This document shows, piece by piece, positions 33,530 to 42,833 of a DNA stretch of 64,000 nucleotides. This DNA comes from Desertivirga brevis (GTDB taxonomy: Bacteria > Bacteroidota > Bacteroidia > Sphingobacteriales > Sphingobacteriaceae), in the NCBI RefSeq assembly GCF_017355835.1, contig NZ_JAFEWF010000008.1, forward strand, positions 186,001 through 250,000, read 5' to 3'. The position numbers and the translations under genes were made by a program. Within the stretch, counting starts at the first letter, position 1; each line of letters starts with the position of its first letter. The notes under the pieces were generated by a model. That model was not told where the DNA came from and made no database searches. It worked only from the letters and a program-made list of their open reading frames with translations.

Positions 33530-35194
33530 ATGATTTCTTTAAAATATAAATGGGTAATAGGAGCCTTTGTGCTATCATCATTAACCTATTCCTGCAAAAA
33601 AGATGTTTTGGATATTAAGCCGACTGATTTCGTATCAGATGCTGCAGTATTTAGCGATATAAATTTAACAAGCCAATTCGTAACGAACATTTATTCAAGT
33701 TTGCTAAGTGGTTTTGAACGCCGGGATGCAGGATTGGGACAGGACTGGTCGGTAGGATTCGGCTTGCTGGATATGGCTACAGATGATATTGAAGGTCACG
33801 CAGCACTGAATGTTAATTCGATTCAAAACGGAGATCTGAACCCTTCCAATTTCAACTTTAGCATTGAAATGTGGCAGGCAAACTATATAGTGATAAGAAA
33901 GGCAAATACACTTTTGGCAAGGATTGATGCCGTGCCAACTACCAATACCAATCTGAAAGCCCGGCTCAAAGCAGAAGGAAGGTTTCTTCGTGCTTTTGCC
34001 TACGAGGAGTTGATTAAAGCATTTGGAGGAGTGCCTCTGATTACCACTGAACAAAAAGTGAGTGACGACCTGTTTGTGCCGAGAAGCTCTTTTGAAGAGT
34101 GTGTTAATTTTATCGTAAAGGAATGTGATGAAGCTGCGGTAGATCTTCCTTCAACCTATGGAGACGCCGAATTGGGGCACGCGACAAAAGGTGCAGCTCT
34201 GGCCCTAAAAGCAAGGGTGCTGCTTTATTATGCAAGTCCTCTCCACAATCCCAGCAATGATCTGCAACGCTGGAAAAGAGCTGCAGATGCTGCAAAGGCG
34301 GTGATGGACCTGAAGGTTTACGATTTGCATCCTGACTACTACAGGTTGTTCCTGGATAAAACAGGAAATAAGGAAGTGATCTTTGCCAAGAAATATGGCC
34401 GGCCTGGCAGAATTCACGAAACAGCCTGGAAGTTAGGCATGAGTATACAGGCACCTGCAGTAATTGGCGGGGTGTGGGGCGCTTTTCACGCTACTCAAAA
34501 TCTTGTTGATTCCTATGAGATGAAGAACGGAAAGCTAATCGGTGAAGCCGGTTCAGGATACGATCCTCAGAATCCTTATGCAAACCGCGACAGTCGATTA
34601 GATGCATCCCTTTTGAGGAATGGGTCGCAATGGAAAGGCGTTACTGTCGAAACGTTTGAAGGAGGAAATGCTAACATGGCCTCCAATGGCGACAGGACCA
34701 AAACTGGTTACGGGCTTAAGAAGATGATGGATGAGAAGTATGTTACAGCCGATCAGGTTTACCAGGGAGGAGATAATGACTGGTTGTTTATGCGTTATGC
34801 CGAGGTATTGCTGAATTATGCAGAAGCACAGAATGAATTTTCTGGTCCGGATAACAACGTGTACGATGCTATCAACGAAGTGCGTAGAAGGGCAGGTCAG
34901 CCAGCGCTGGGTGGCTTAACACAACCTCAATTAAGGGAAAGGATAAGAAACGAGCGTAGGGTAGAATTATCGTTTGAAGAGCACCGCTTCTTTGACGTTC
35001 GTCGCTGGAAGCTAGGTTCCGTTTATTTCAACCAACCAGTAAAACGAATGAGAATCGTTAAAAATCCTAACGGAACGTTCACTTACACAGTTGAAAATCT
35101 CGAGAACCGGGTGTACAGAGAGAATTTCAACCTGTTACCAATCCCGCAGATAGAACGGGAAAGGAACCCAAATTTAGGGCAGAATGAATATTAA
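33530..35194 (+). CDS. SusD/RagB-family glycan-binding lipoprotein
   Basis: 554 residues from ATG 33530. The signal peptide ALSSLTYSC with lipid-attachment Cys followed by KKDVLDIKP is a standard SusD start; the earlier ATG at 33431 lies inside susC and would precede the signal peptide. The SusD core is visible in RFLRAFAYEELIKAFGGVPLI, LALKARVLLYYASPLHNP and the C-terminal YAEVLLNYAEAQNEFS, NERRVELSFEEHRFFDVRRWK and NLLPIPQIERERNPNLGQNEY. It lies 44 bp after susC and should cap that transporter. An 18-bp palindromic hairpin follows at 35221-35238. Confidence 0.94.
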   Translation: MISLKYKWVIGAFVLSSLTYSCKKDVLDIKPTDFVSDAAVFSDINLTSQFVTNIYSSLLSGFERRDAGLGQDWSVGFGLLDMATDDIEGHAALNVNSIQNGDLNPSNFNFSIEMWQANYIVIRKANTLLARIDAVPTTNTNLKARLKAEGRFLRAFAYEELIKAFGGVPLITTEQKVSDDLFVPRSSFEECVNFIVKECDEAAVDLPSTYGDAELGHATKGAALALKARVLLYYASPLHNPSNDLQRWKRAADAAKAVMDLKVYDLHPDYYRLFLDKTGNKEVIFAKKYGRPGRIHETAWKLGMSIQAPAVIGGVWGAFHATQNLVDSYEMKNGKLIGEAGSGYDPQNPYANRDSRLDASLLRNGSQWKGVTVETFEGGNANMASNGDRTKTGYGLKKMMDEKYVTADQVYQGGDNDWLFMRYAEVLLNYAEAQNEFSGPDNNVYDAINEVRRRAGQPALGGLTQPQLRERIRNERRVELSFEEHRFFDVRRWKLGSVYFNQPVKRMRIVKNPNGTFTYTVENLENRVYRENFNLLPIPQIERERNPNLGQNEY

Positions 35195-35220
35195 GGGGGA
35201 TGATAGAAGGAGTGGAGGAT

Positions 35221-35238
35221 AGAATGAGAGATCATTCT
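35221..35238. other. Palindromic hairpin between susD and the glycosidase gene
   Basis: AGAATGA (35221-35227), loop GAGA and TCATTCT (35232-35238). No T-tract follows, so processing or stabilisation of the upstream SusCD message is more likely than termination (inference). Confidence 0.45.
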
Positions 35239-35304
35239 CTAGCACTCCTAGGACTGGAAATCTAGCAATGAAATCACTCCAGAAACGATAAACACAACAT
35301 TAGG

Positions 35305-36603
35305 ATGAATAAACACATATCAATACTAGCACTGGTGGCTTGCTTATTTTGCAAGCCAGCCAGCGCTGGTATAACTACTGAAAAGCCACAGAAGCCCGTC
35401 AAAGTGGAAGTGGTGAAAACAACATCGGGATACCAGCTTTTACGGGATGGGAAACCATATTTCGTGAAGGGTGCGGGAGGAAATAAATACCTTAGTCGTC
35501 TTGCTGCTTACGGAGGGAATTCTATCAGAACCTGGGGAACTGATAATGCGCAGCAGGTTTTGGATTCTGCTCAGAAGTACGGACTTACAGTGTTAATGGG
35601 ACTGCCAGCCGTTCCTGAACGACATGGATTTAATTATAACGACGCGGGATCTATCAGTAAACAGTTCGATAGAATTAGGACGGAGGTTTTGAAGTATAAG
35701 GATCACCCAGCGCTGTTGGCCTGGGGAATTGGTAACGAGCTCAACCTGTCGTACAAGAATCCGAAAGTATGGGACGCAGTAAATGAGATAGCAGAAATGA
35801 TCCACCAGGTGGACCCAAATCATCCTGCAACAACAGTATTGGCCGGAATCAATAAAAGCGAGATCGATTATATTAAGGAAAAAACTAAGAGCCTTGACTT
35901 TTTATCGATCAATACCTACGGAGGATTGGCTGCTTTGCCATCACGTGTAGCAGAACTGGGTTGGACTGGTCCCTATATGGTAACGGAATGGGGCCCGACC
36001 GGACATTGGGAAGGCTTATCTACCAGCTGGAACGCACCGATAGAAGAAACAAGTACAGAAAAGGCTGCGGTTTACAAAAGCAGGTATTCTTATTCTGTGG
36101 AAAAAGATAAAGAGAAATGCCTGGGATCGTATGTGTTCCTATGGGGGCAAAAGCAGGAGCGCACACCAACCTGGTATGGTCTTTTCACAGATAAAGGTGA
36201 AGAATCGGAAGTTGTTGATGTAATGCAATACCTCTGGAAAGGTGAGTTCCCATCAAATAAGGCACCTCACATCTATGCTTTCCACCTGGATGGTAAAAAG
36301 TCGAACCTCGACGTTAAGCTGAAGGCGGGAAAACCTTATACAGCAGATGTGCTTGCTATAGATCCTGACAGCGATAGCCTTGAGTATTTTTGGGAACTAC
36401 TTCCGGAGGCTACCAAAGTAGGCGAGGGGGGCGATCATGAAGAAAAGCCGGAAGCTAAAATGTTCAAATACCAGCAGGAAGGCAAAGGTAAGATCAGCTT
36501 CTCAAGTCCCACAGATGAAGGAGCTTACCGATTGTTTGTTTATGTTAGAGATGGAAAGAATAAAATAGCGACGGCGAACATACCATTCTTTGTGAGCCGC
36601 TGA
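35305..36603 (+). CDS. TIM-barrel glycoside hydrolase, candidate endo-beta-1,3-glucanase (GH158- or GH2-like)
   Basis: 432 residues with a signal peptide (SILALVACLFCKPASAG). A TIM barrel spans about 35-315. Clan GH-A catalytic acids are visible: acid/base Glu145 in WGIGNELN and nucleophile Glu228 in VTEWGPTGHW. The C-terminal part (about 325-432, PHIYAFHLDGKKSNLDVKLKAGK) is an Ig-like beta domain. The fold is GH2-catalytic-like. The company of GH16, GH3, SusCD and a PKD lipoprotein parallels B. uniformis laminarin loci, where a GH158 enzyme occupies this place. I cannot assign the family with certainty. The signal peptide is not a lipobox type, so the enzyme is probably periplasmic. Confidence 0.75.
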   Translation: MNKHISILALVACLFCKPASAGITTEKPQKPVKVEVVKTTSGYQLLRDGKPYFVKGAGGNKYLSRLAAYGGNSIRTWGTDNAQQVLDSAQKYGLTVLMGLPAVPERHGFNYNDAGSISKQFDRIRTEVLKYKDHPALLAWGIGNELNLSYKNPKVWDAVNEIAEMIHQVDPNHPATTVLAGINKSEIDYIKEKTKSLDFLSINTYGGLAALPSRVAELGWTGPYMVTEWGPTGHWEGLSTSWNAPIEETSTEKAAVYKSRYSYSVEKDKEKCLGSYVFLWGQKQERTPTWYGLFTDKGEESEVVDVMQYLWKGEFPSNKAPHIYAFHLDGKKSNLDVKLKAGKPYTADVLAIDPDSDSLEYFWELLPEATKVGEGGDHEEKPEAKMFKYQQEGKGKISFSSPTDEGAYRLFVYVRDGKNKIATANIPFFVSR

Positions 36604-36626
36604 TCAGAAAAAGTAGAAAAGGATAT

Positions 36627-37733
36627 ATGATGAATGCAAAAGTTTTAATCAGATATAGTGTATTGTTCCTGTTGTTCTGTCCTTTGCTGGTTCAGAGCTG
36701 TAAAAAGGAAAGTGGGTCGGCGGGAGTTGCTAATCTCAGCATGGATACCGAGGTAAGTACGGATGGGTCGGGGTTGGTGACTTTTACAGCATCAGCAAGC
36801 AATGCCGACCGGTACTACTTCAATTTTGGAACTTCAGCTAATGAAGAAGGAACACGTTCTACCAGCGGCAAGCTTTCTTATACGTACACATCAAGCGGCA
36901 CTTATACTGTAAAAGTTACAGCTTATTCCACTGATAATAAGTCGGCTGTTATTACAAAAACCATTTCTGTTACGGTTAATCCAGCCGGTGAAGAGAACAT
37001 CTCGCCAGAGAATTATCCGGGTATGACTTTAGTATGGAGGGATGAGTTTAATGGAACTTCCTTAAACACGTCCGATTGGACCTACGAAACCGGTACGGGT
37101 AATAACGGCTGGGGAAATAATGAACTACAGTACTACAGGCAGGAGAATTTATCCCTTGCTGATGGCTTCTTAACCATTACGGCAAAACGTGAAAGCTTTG
37201 GAGGAAGGGATTACACCTCCTCCAGAATTAAAACCCAGGATAAGAAAACTTTCAGATATGGTAGAATTGATTTCAGAGCTAAACTGCCTAAAGGTAAGGG
37301 GATTTGGCCAGCTCTCTGGATGCTTGGAAATAATATTAGTACTGTGTCGTGGCCAGCGTGTGGGGAGATAGATATAATGGAACTGGTAGGAGGAGGTCCC
37401 GGAAAAGACAATACCGTACATGGGACAATCCACTATGATAATAACGGAACTTATGCAAATACGGGACGTTCATTTACTTTACCAAGCGGCGATTTTTCCG
37501 ACAAGTTCCACGTGTTTTCTATTATCTGGGAAGCTACAAGTATAAAATGGTTGGTTGATGGTGTTCAGTTTTATTCTGTGGATACTTCTTCTCCAGCCCT
37601 ACGTGAGTTTAACAATCATTTCTTCCTGCTGATCAATCTTGCAGTCGGGGGTAATTGGCCGGGAAGTCCTGACGGTTCAACTGTCTTCCCGCAAAAAATG
37701 ATGGTTGATTATGTAAGGGTTTTCCAAAAGTAG
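36627..37733 (+). CDS. GH16 laminarinase (endo-beta-1,3-glucanase) with PKD domain, lipoprotein
   Basis: 368 residues. The signal ends with a lipobox (LVQSC, Cys25), so it is membrane-anchored and probably at the cell surface. A PKD-like domain (about 38-118) precedes a GH16 catalytic domain (about 128-368). The active-site signature is GEIDIMELVG: nucleophile Glu247, Asp249 and acid/base Glu252. The methionine in the motif is the beta-bulge form usual for laminarinases. WRDEFNG and GIWPALWMLG are further GH16 landmarks. It should cut beta-1,3-glucan chains outside the cell. It is 23 bp after the TIM-barrel glycosidase gene. Confidence 0.92.
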   Translation: MMNAKVLIRYSVLFLLFCPLLVQSCKKESGSAGVANLSMDTEVSTDGSGLVTFTASASNADRYYFNFGTSANEEGTRSTSGKLSYTYTSSGTYTVKVTAYSTDNKSAVITKTISVTVNPAGEENISPENYPGMTLVWRDEFNGTSLNTSDWTYETGTGNNGWGNNELQYYRQENLSLADGFLTITAKRESFGGRDYTSSRIKTQDKKTFRYGRIDFRAKLPKGKGIWPALWMLGNNISTVSWPACGEIDIMELVGGGPGKDNTVHGTIHYDNNGTYANTGRSFTLPSGDFSDKFHVFSIIWEATSIKWLVDGVQFYSVDTSSPALREFNNHFFLLINLAVGGNWPGSPDGSTVFPQKMMVDYVRVFQK

Positions 37734-37863
37734 GAGGGGAGCATGGCGCTTCTCGCCCTCTCACCTCTCCCTCTCCTATAGGACAGGGGAATACAAATAG
37801 TAAATTCTTAGTGCAAATTAAATAGGCTGTAAATTAAGTCTCACAATTCAAATCTCTAATTAA

Positions 37864-40164
37864 ATGAAATATGTCCTTTCCCTTGTAATGGTTGCTCTTT
37901 CAGTTACTAATTTACAAGCCCAAAAAGCGAAAGAAAGCAACCTTTCAATAGAAAGTAAAGTGCAATCTTTGCTGTCTAAAATGACCCTGCAGGAGAAGGT
38001 GGGGCAGATGACGCAGCTCACTCTCGATGTAATTACGAAAGGTCCCGATCGCTTTAGTAGTACTGAGCCTGTGGAGCTTGATCCTCTGCAAGTGGAAAAA
38101 GCTTTTATAAAATATAAAGTAGGTTCAGTGCTAAACACGGCTAATAATCGGGCACGTACCCCTGAAGTCTGGAATAATATTATCAGCAGGATCCAGCAGG
38201 CGAATAAAACTGGACTGAAAATTCCTGTTATTTATGGTGTGGATGCTATTCACGGAGCTACTTATACAGCAGGAGCAACTATGTTTCCTCAGCAGATCGC
38301 TATGGCTGCCACAAGAAACAGGGATCTGGTTTTAAAAGGCGCTGAAATTACCGCTTATGAGACAAGGGCTAGTTCAATTCCCTGGAATTTCTCTCCCGTA
38401 CTTGATCTTTGTCCTGATCCCCGCTTCCCCCGGCAATGGGAGACTTTCGGAGAAGATCCTTATCTGATAACCGAACTGGGAAAACAAATGATCAAAGGAT
38501 ACGAGGGACCAGGCAATAACATTTCCGACCCATTCCGGGTAGCTTCTTGTCTGAAGCATTTTTTAGGCTACCAGGTGTCTGCTTCAGGAAAAGACAGAAC
38601 TCCAGCCTATATCTCCGAACAGGCATTGCGTGAATATCATTTGCCTGCTTTTAAAGCAGCAATTGACGCTGGTGCTCATACTATAATGATTAATTCGGGA
38701 TTGGTAAACGGAATACCTGTGCATTCTAATCCCGACATACTTATCAAACTATTGCGTCAGGAATTAGGCTTTAAAGGATTGGTAGTAACAGATTGGGGCG
38801 ATATTGAAAACCTGTATCAGCGTGATAAAATAGCGCGGGACCATAAGGAGGCTATTATGATAGCTATAAATGCAGGCATAGATATGTCTATGGTAGCGTA
38901 CGAGTACGAGCGCTTTTGCGATAACCTGCTTGAGCTGGTGAAAGAGGGTAAGGTAAAAGAAGAACGCATTAACGAAGCAGTAAGTCGCGTTCTTACCCTA
39001 AAATATAAATTAGGACTGTTTGAAAATCCAGTGATGGATTACAAGAAGTATACAAAGTTTGGAGGGTCTGAATTTGCCCGTGCAGCATATTTAGCGGCAA
39101 GTGAGTCCATTACCCTGTTAAAGAATTCGAACAATATCCTCCCCTTGAATAAAAATGCAAAAGTACTGATCACGGGCCCTAACGCAAATTCCATGCGGAC
39201 CCTCAACGGTGGCTGGACTTACTCATGGCAGGGAGAGAAAGTGGAAGAATTTGCTGCGAAATACAATACCATTGTAGAAGCTTTTAAGAACAAAGCAGGA
39301 GCGAACCAGGTGACCTATATCCCCGGAGTAAGCTATAAAATGAGCGGAAAGTATTTTGAGGAGTACGAAGACAGGATGCAAGAAGCTGTAAAGGCAGCTG
39401 CCTCTGCTGATGTGGTTGTTCTTTGTCTGGGTGAAAACTCATATACTGAAACCCCGGGTAACCTTAGCGATCTTTACCTGTCTGATCTTCAAACAGAATT
39501 CGCGAAGAAGATAGCAGCAAGCGGAAAACCTGTGGTACTTGTGTTAAACGAAGGCAGACCACGGATCATCAGCAAATTTGAGCAACAGATCCCTGCTGTA
39601 ATTCAAACATACCTGCCGGGGAATTACGGCGCGGATGCTTTGGCTGATATCATTTATGGGGATATCAATCCATCAGGAAAGCTGCCGTATAACTACCCTA
39701 AATTCCCTAATTCATTGGTTGCTTATAATCATAAACCATCTGAAAGCAGGGATATGGTGCAAGGGGTTTATAATTACGATGCAGATTATAATCCTCAATG
39801 GGAATTCGGTCACGGTTTAAGCTATACTACCTTCTCTTACAGCAATCTTCAGTTAAGCTCAGATAAAATAGCAAGTACTGGAACAATCACAGTTTCAGTA
39901 GATGTAAAGAACACGGGTCAGAGGGAAGGAAAAGAAACAGTAGAACTTTATTTAAGTGATCTGTATGCATCCATCACTCCCGATGTAAAGCGATTAAAAG
40001 GGTTTGAAAAGATAAGTTTGAAACCAGGAGAGACAAAAACTGTACGTTTTACCCTAACTTCTGAACATATGTCTTTTATCGGCAAAGACAATCAACCCGT
40101 TGTCGAACCCGGTGAGTTTAAAGTAGAGATCGGTAAGCTTACAAAGAATTTTAGTGTTCAATAG
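37864..40164 (+). CDS. GH3 beta-glucosidase
   Basis: 766 residues with signal peptide (LSLVMVALSVTNLQAQ), probably periplasmic. GH3 N-terminal domain (about 35-370) has KHF in CLKHFLGYQ near 230 and the nucleophile Asp310 in LVVTDWGD. The GH3 C-terminal domain (about 405-625) includes ILPLNKNAKVLITGPNANS and CLGENSYTETPGN. A fibronectin-III-like domain (about 665-755) ends the protein. The enzyme should release glucose from imported beta-glucooligosaccharides and finishes the pathway started by the surface GH16. The gene is 130 bp after GH16 and ends before a strong bidirectional terminator. Confidence 0.94.
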   Translation: MKYVLSLVMVALSVTNLQAQKAKESNLSIESKVQSLLSKMTLQEKVGQMTQLTLDVITKGPDRFSSTEPVELDPLQVEKAFIKYKVGSVLNTANNRARTPEVWNNIISRIQQANKTGLKIPVIYGVDAIHGATYTAGATMFPQQIAMAATRNRDLVLKGAEITAYETRASSIPWNFSPVLDLCPDPRFPRQWETFGEDPYLITELGKQMIKGYEGPGNNISDPFRVASCLKHFLGYQVSASGKDRTPAYISEQALREYHLPAFKAAIDAGAHTIMINSGLVNGIPVHSNPDILIKLLRQELGFKGLVVTDWGDIENLYQRDKIARDHKEAIMIAINAGIDMSMVAYEYERFCDNLLELVKEGKVKEERINEAVSRVLTLKYKLGLFENPVMDYKKYTKFGGSEFARAAYLAASESITLLKNSNNILPLNKNAKVLITGPNANSMRTLNGGWTYSWQGEKVEEFAAKYNTIVEAFKNKAGANQVTYIPGVSYKMSGKYFEEYEDRMQEAVKAAASADVVVLCLGENSYTETPGNLSDLYLSDLQTEFAKKIAASGKPVVLVLNEGRPRIISKFEQQIPAVIQTYLPGNYGADALADIIYGDINPSGKLPYNYPKFPNSLVAYNHKPSESRDMVQGVYNYDADYNPQWEFGHGLSYTTFSYSNLQLSSDKIASTGTITVSVDVKNTGQREGKETVELYLSDLYASITPDVKRLKGFEKISLKPGETKTVRFTLTSEHMSFIGKDNQPVVEPGEFKVEIGKLTKNFSVQ

Positions 40165-40187
40165 GGTTTATTGGTCTATTTTTAAAA

Positions 40188-40217
40188 AGGCTCCTGTGCA
40201 AACGCAGGAGCCTCCTT
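40188..40217. terminator. Bidirectional terminator between GH3 and metA
   Basis: AGGCTCCTG (40188-40196) and CAGGAGCCT (40205-40213) form a perfect 9-bp stem extended by two inner pairs. It is flanked by A-rich and T-containing sequence and lies between convergent genes. Confidence 0.85.
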
Positions 40218-40268
40218 AACATCAACAGCCACGATAAATATTTCACGTCGTGACTTATCCTTCAAAAT

Positions 40269-41213
40269 CTATCCATTCTGCACAATATCCCCGAGTTTCG
40301 CCACATCCTCCAAATGGTAAGGTGTTTCCTGGTATACGAAATAGTTGAGCCAGTTATTGAAAAGTAGGTTAGCGTGACTTGTCCAGCATACCAATGGAGC
40401 ATTCTCCGGATTATCATCGCGATAGTAATTTTTCGGTACTGGTACCTCGAGGCCTTTCTTTACATCTCTGGTGTATTCCTCGTGAAGAGTTAAAGGAGAG
40501 TATTCTGAATGCCCTGTAAGATAAAACTCACGTCCGCCTCTTGAATAAAGGATAGCAATTCCTGCATCCGGAGATTCTGCCAGGATCCGTAGATCTTCCT
40601 TATCCACTATATCAGACTTTGAGATTGTAGTATGTCTGCTATGAGGAATAAAGAACTCATCGTCAAAGCCTCTTAATAAGGAGTGTCCCTTTTCAGTAGC
40701 GGTATGCTTGAAAACTCCAGATAGTTTTTCATCCAATGGCTTTTTTTCAACTCCGTAAAAATGATAAAGAGCGGCCTGGGATGCCCAGCAGATATATAGG
40801 GTTGATGTAACGTGTTTCCTTGCCCAATCGAAGATCTGAGTGATTTCATCCCAATATGTTACTTCCTCGAACTTTAACATTTCTACAGGAGCCCCGGTAA
40901 TGATCAATCCGTCATAAAAATTCTCCTTTATTTCCCCAAATCCTTTATAGAACATCTCCAGATGTTCCTCGGATATATTTTTAGAGGTGTGAGAATCAAG
41001 TCTTAAAAACTCAACTTCAACCTGTAAAGGATTGTTAGATAATAGGCGAACAAAATCCGTTTCCGCCGATATCTTCAGAGGCATAAGATTTAAGATAAGC
41101 ACACGCATAGGACGAATATCTTGCGTATTCGCTCTAAGCTCACTCATTACAAAAATATTTTCCTTCTTTAATAGCTCTATAGCTGGCAGATTATTCGGAA
41201 TCTTAACTGGCAT
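40269..41213 (-). CDS. metA: Homoserine O-acyltransferase MetA, probably acetyl-CoA-specific
   Basis: 314 residues covering the complete MetA/HTS family. It activates homoserine for methionine synthesis in the cytoplasm. The catalytic Cys142 lies in CWASQAALYHFYG, and the later His and Glu of the family are present (GHSEYSPLTLHEEY). Residue 111, in GAPVEMLKFEEV, is glutamate. Work on B. cereus MetA links Glu111 to use of acetyl-CoA, while E. coli-type succinyltransferases have a small residue there, so this enzyme is probably a homoserine O-acetyltransferase despite the usual O-succinyltransferase name. It is a single-gene unit, divergent from the flavin oxidoreductase gene and convergent with GH3. 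Confidence 0.93.
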   Translation of the reverse strand: MPVKIPNNLPAIELLKKENIFVMSELRANTQDIRPMRVLILNLMPLKISAETDFVRLLSNNPLQVEVEFLRLDSHTSKNISEEHLEMFYKGFGEIKENFYDGLIITGAPVEMLKFEEVTYWDEITQIFDWARKHVTSTLYICWASQAALYHFYGVEKKPLDEKLSGVFKHTATEKGHSLLRGFDDEFFIPHSRHTTISKSDIVDKEDLRILAESPDAGIAILYSRGGREFYLTGHSEYSPLTLHEEYTRDVKKGLEVPVPKNYYRDDNPENAPLVCWTSHANLLFNNWLNYFVYQETPYHLEDVAKLGDIVQNG

Positions 41214-41396
41214 TTACCTTTCCCCTTATTTTTTCAGCTTGCAAAAATAACAATAATACCGATGAACTCTAAACTTTGGATCGTCTCTGACTATTATATG
41301 GCAATTCTGCCATCGTGCTCTAATTTCAGGCTTCAGATCTTACTTTAATCTGATAATGGAGCAGGAAGACCTGATAAAAATGGGAGGTCTAATCCT

Positions 41397-41404
41397 TAAA
41401 TTTG
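41397..41404 (+). promoter_or_regulatory. -7-like box directly before the flavin oxidoreductase start
   Basis: TAAATTTG matches TAnnTTTG exactly but ends only 5 bp before ATG 41410, and no -33 box is visible. If used, the transcript would be nearly leaderless. Confidence 0.25.
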
Positions 41405-41409
41405 TATCG

Positions 41410-42432
41410 ATGAAGAAAATTGGATTTCTATCGTTTGGCCATTGGGCTAGCCATCCTGCTTACAAAACCCGTACAGCAGCTGATACTTTGCTTCAATCTA
41501 TTGACCTTGCTGTTGCGGCAGAGGAGATCGGATTGGATGGGGCATATTTTCGCGTTCACCATTTTGCTGCTCAATTAGCATCTCCGTTTCCATTGCTATC
41601 AGCAATTGGTGCCAAAACAAGTAAAATAGAGATCGGAACAGGGGTGATCGATATGCGCTACGAGAACCCGTTATATATGGTTGAAGATGCCGGAGCTGCG
41701 GACCTGATCTCAGGAGGGCGACTTCAATTAGGCATTAGCAGAGGTTCACCTGAGCAGGTGATCGATGGCTGGCGTTATTTTGGGTACGAGCCCGCAGAAG
41801 GAGAAAGCGACTCTGATATGGGACGCAAGAAAGCTTTGGAGTTCCTGGATAAACTGAACGGTGTTGGATTCGCCGAGCCTAACCCATACCCGATGTTTCC
41901 CAATCCGCCCGGACTTTTGCGACTAGAGCCTCACGCTGAAGGACTAAGGGATCGTATCTGGTGGGGAGCTGCGTCGAATGCCACGGCAGTGTGGGCGGCC
42001 GAAAATGGAATGCACCTTCAAAGCTCTACGCTTAAATTTGATGAGAGCGGCAAGCCTTTCCATGTACAGCAGGCGGAACAAATCAGGGCGTACAAAGAGG
42101 CATGGAAAAAAGCCGGGCACCAGCGTGAATCCCGCGTTTCTGTGAGTCGTTCCATATTTGCTTTATTAAGTGATCTCGATCGGTACTACTTCGGTCAGGA
42201 AGGCGGAAGCAGCGATAAGTTCGGCTATATTGAAAGAGATAAGAGAGCGATTTTCGGAAAGAGTTATGCAGCAGAGCCAGATCAACTAATTAAGGAGTTG
42301 GCAGAGGATGAAGCAATCCAGGAAGCCGACACCTTGCTTCTGACAATACCCAATACACTCGGGGTGGATTACAATGTACATGTATTATCATCAATACTTG
42401 AGCATGTAGCTCCTGCCCTAGGTTGGCGCTAA
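41410..42432 (+). CDS. LLM-class flavin-dependent oxidoreductase (luciferase-like)
   Basis: About 340 residues from ATG 41410 (MKKIGFLSFGHW); an in-frame ATG at 41356 would add 18 residues with no family resemblance. It is a bacterial luciferase-like TIM barrel: AEEIGLDGAYFRVHHF, IEIGTGVIDMRYENPLYMVEDAGAADLISGGRLQLGISRGSP and a C-terminal LLLTIPNTLGVDYNVH. The family uses reduced flavin, often F420 or FMN, in monooxygenase or reductase reactions; the substrate cannot be read. It stands alone after divergent metA, and a large hairpin follows the stop. Confidence 0.85.
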   Translation: MKKIGFLSFGHWASHPAYKTRTAADTLLQSIDLAVAAEEIGLDGAYFRVHHFAAQLASPFPLLSAIGAKTSKIEIGTGVIDMRYENPLYMVEDAGAADLISGGRLQLGISRGSPEQVIDGWRYFGYEPAEGESDSDMGRKKALEFLDKLNGVGFAEPNPYPMFPNPPGLLRLEPHAEGLRDRIWWGAASNATAVWAAENGMHLQSSTLKFDESGKPFHVQQAEQIRAYKEAWKKAGHQRESRVSVSRSIFALLSDLDRYYFGQEGGSSDKFGYIERDKRAIFGKSYAAEPDQLIKELAEDEAIQEADTLLLTIPNTLGVDYNVHVLSSILEHVAPALGWR

Positions 42433-42833
42433 TATAATGTCTATCAACGATTAATAAGGAGCTTTCGCAATTGAAGAGGATAAGCATTCAATGGCGAAGG
42501 CTCTTACTTATTTCGCTGCTACTTCAATATGGAAAGCAGCGACACCTTTTATCTGCAAACACGTTTAGAGATTCTTCCTGTTCTTCGGGACTTACATCTT
42601 TGCGTTCAAAACCTTAGCACAAATTTAATCCGTAATTATAATGATGAATTAAAGTTTAGATAACGTCGGCTTAATATGGGTATTTTATCTTTGAGTATTA
42701 ATTGGTTAGTTGACCTGGTCCTCATGATAAGGTCTTGTTTTTTAAGATTGATTTCGACCCTGCATTCTCCTATTCTTTGAAAATTCCATTCCAGTTCTCA
42801 TCTTATTTCAACGATTTGGTGAAGCCTAAATAC
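42433..42833. other. Intergenic region with hairpin and no gene
   Basis: 401 bp. Apart from the hairpin at 42457-42505 I see no coding or RNA feature. It begins a low-density, partly decayed stretch that runs to about 44067. Confidence 0.6.
42457..42505. terminator. Long terminator hairpin
   Basis: GAGCTTTCGCAATTGAA (42459-42475) pairs with TTCAATGGCGAAGGCTC (42487-42503), 17 positions with two mismatches, flanked by A-rich and T-rich tails. It lies 26 bp after the flavin oxidoreductase stop. Confidence 0.85.
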
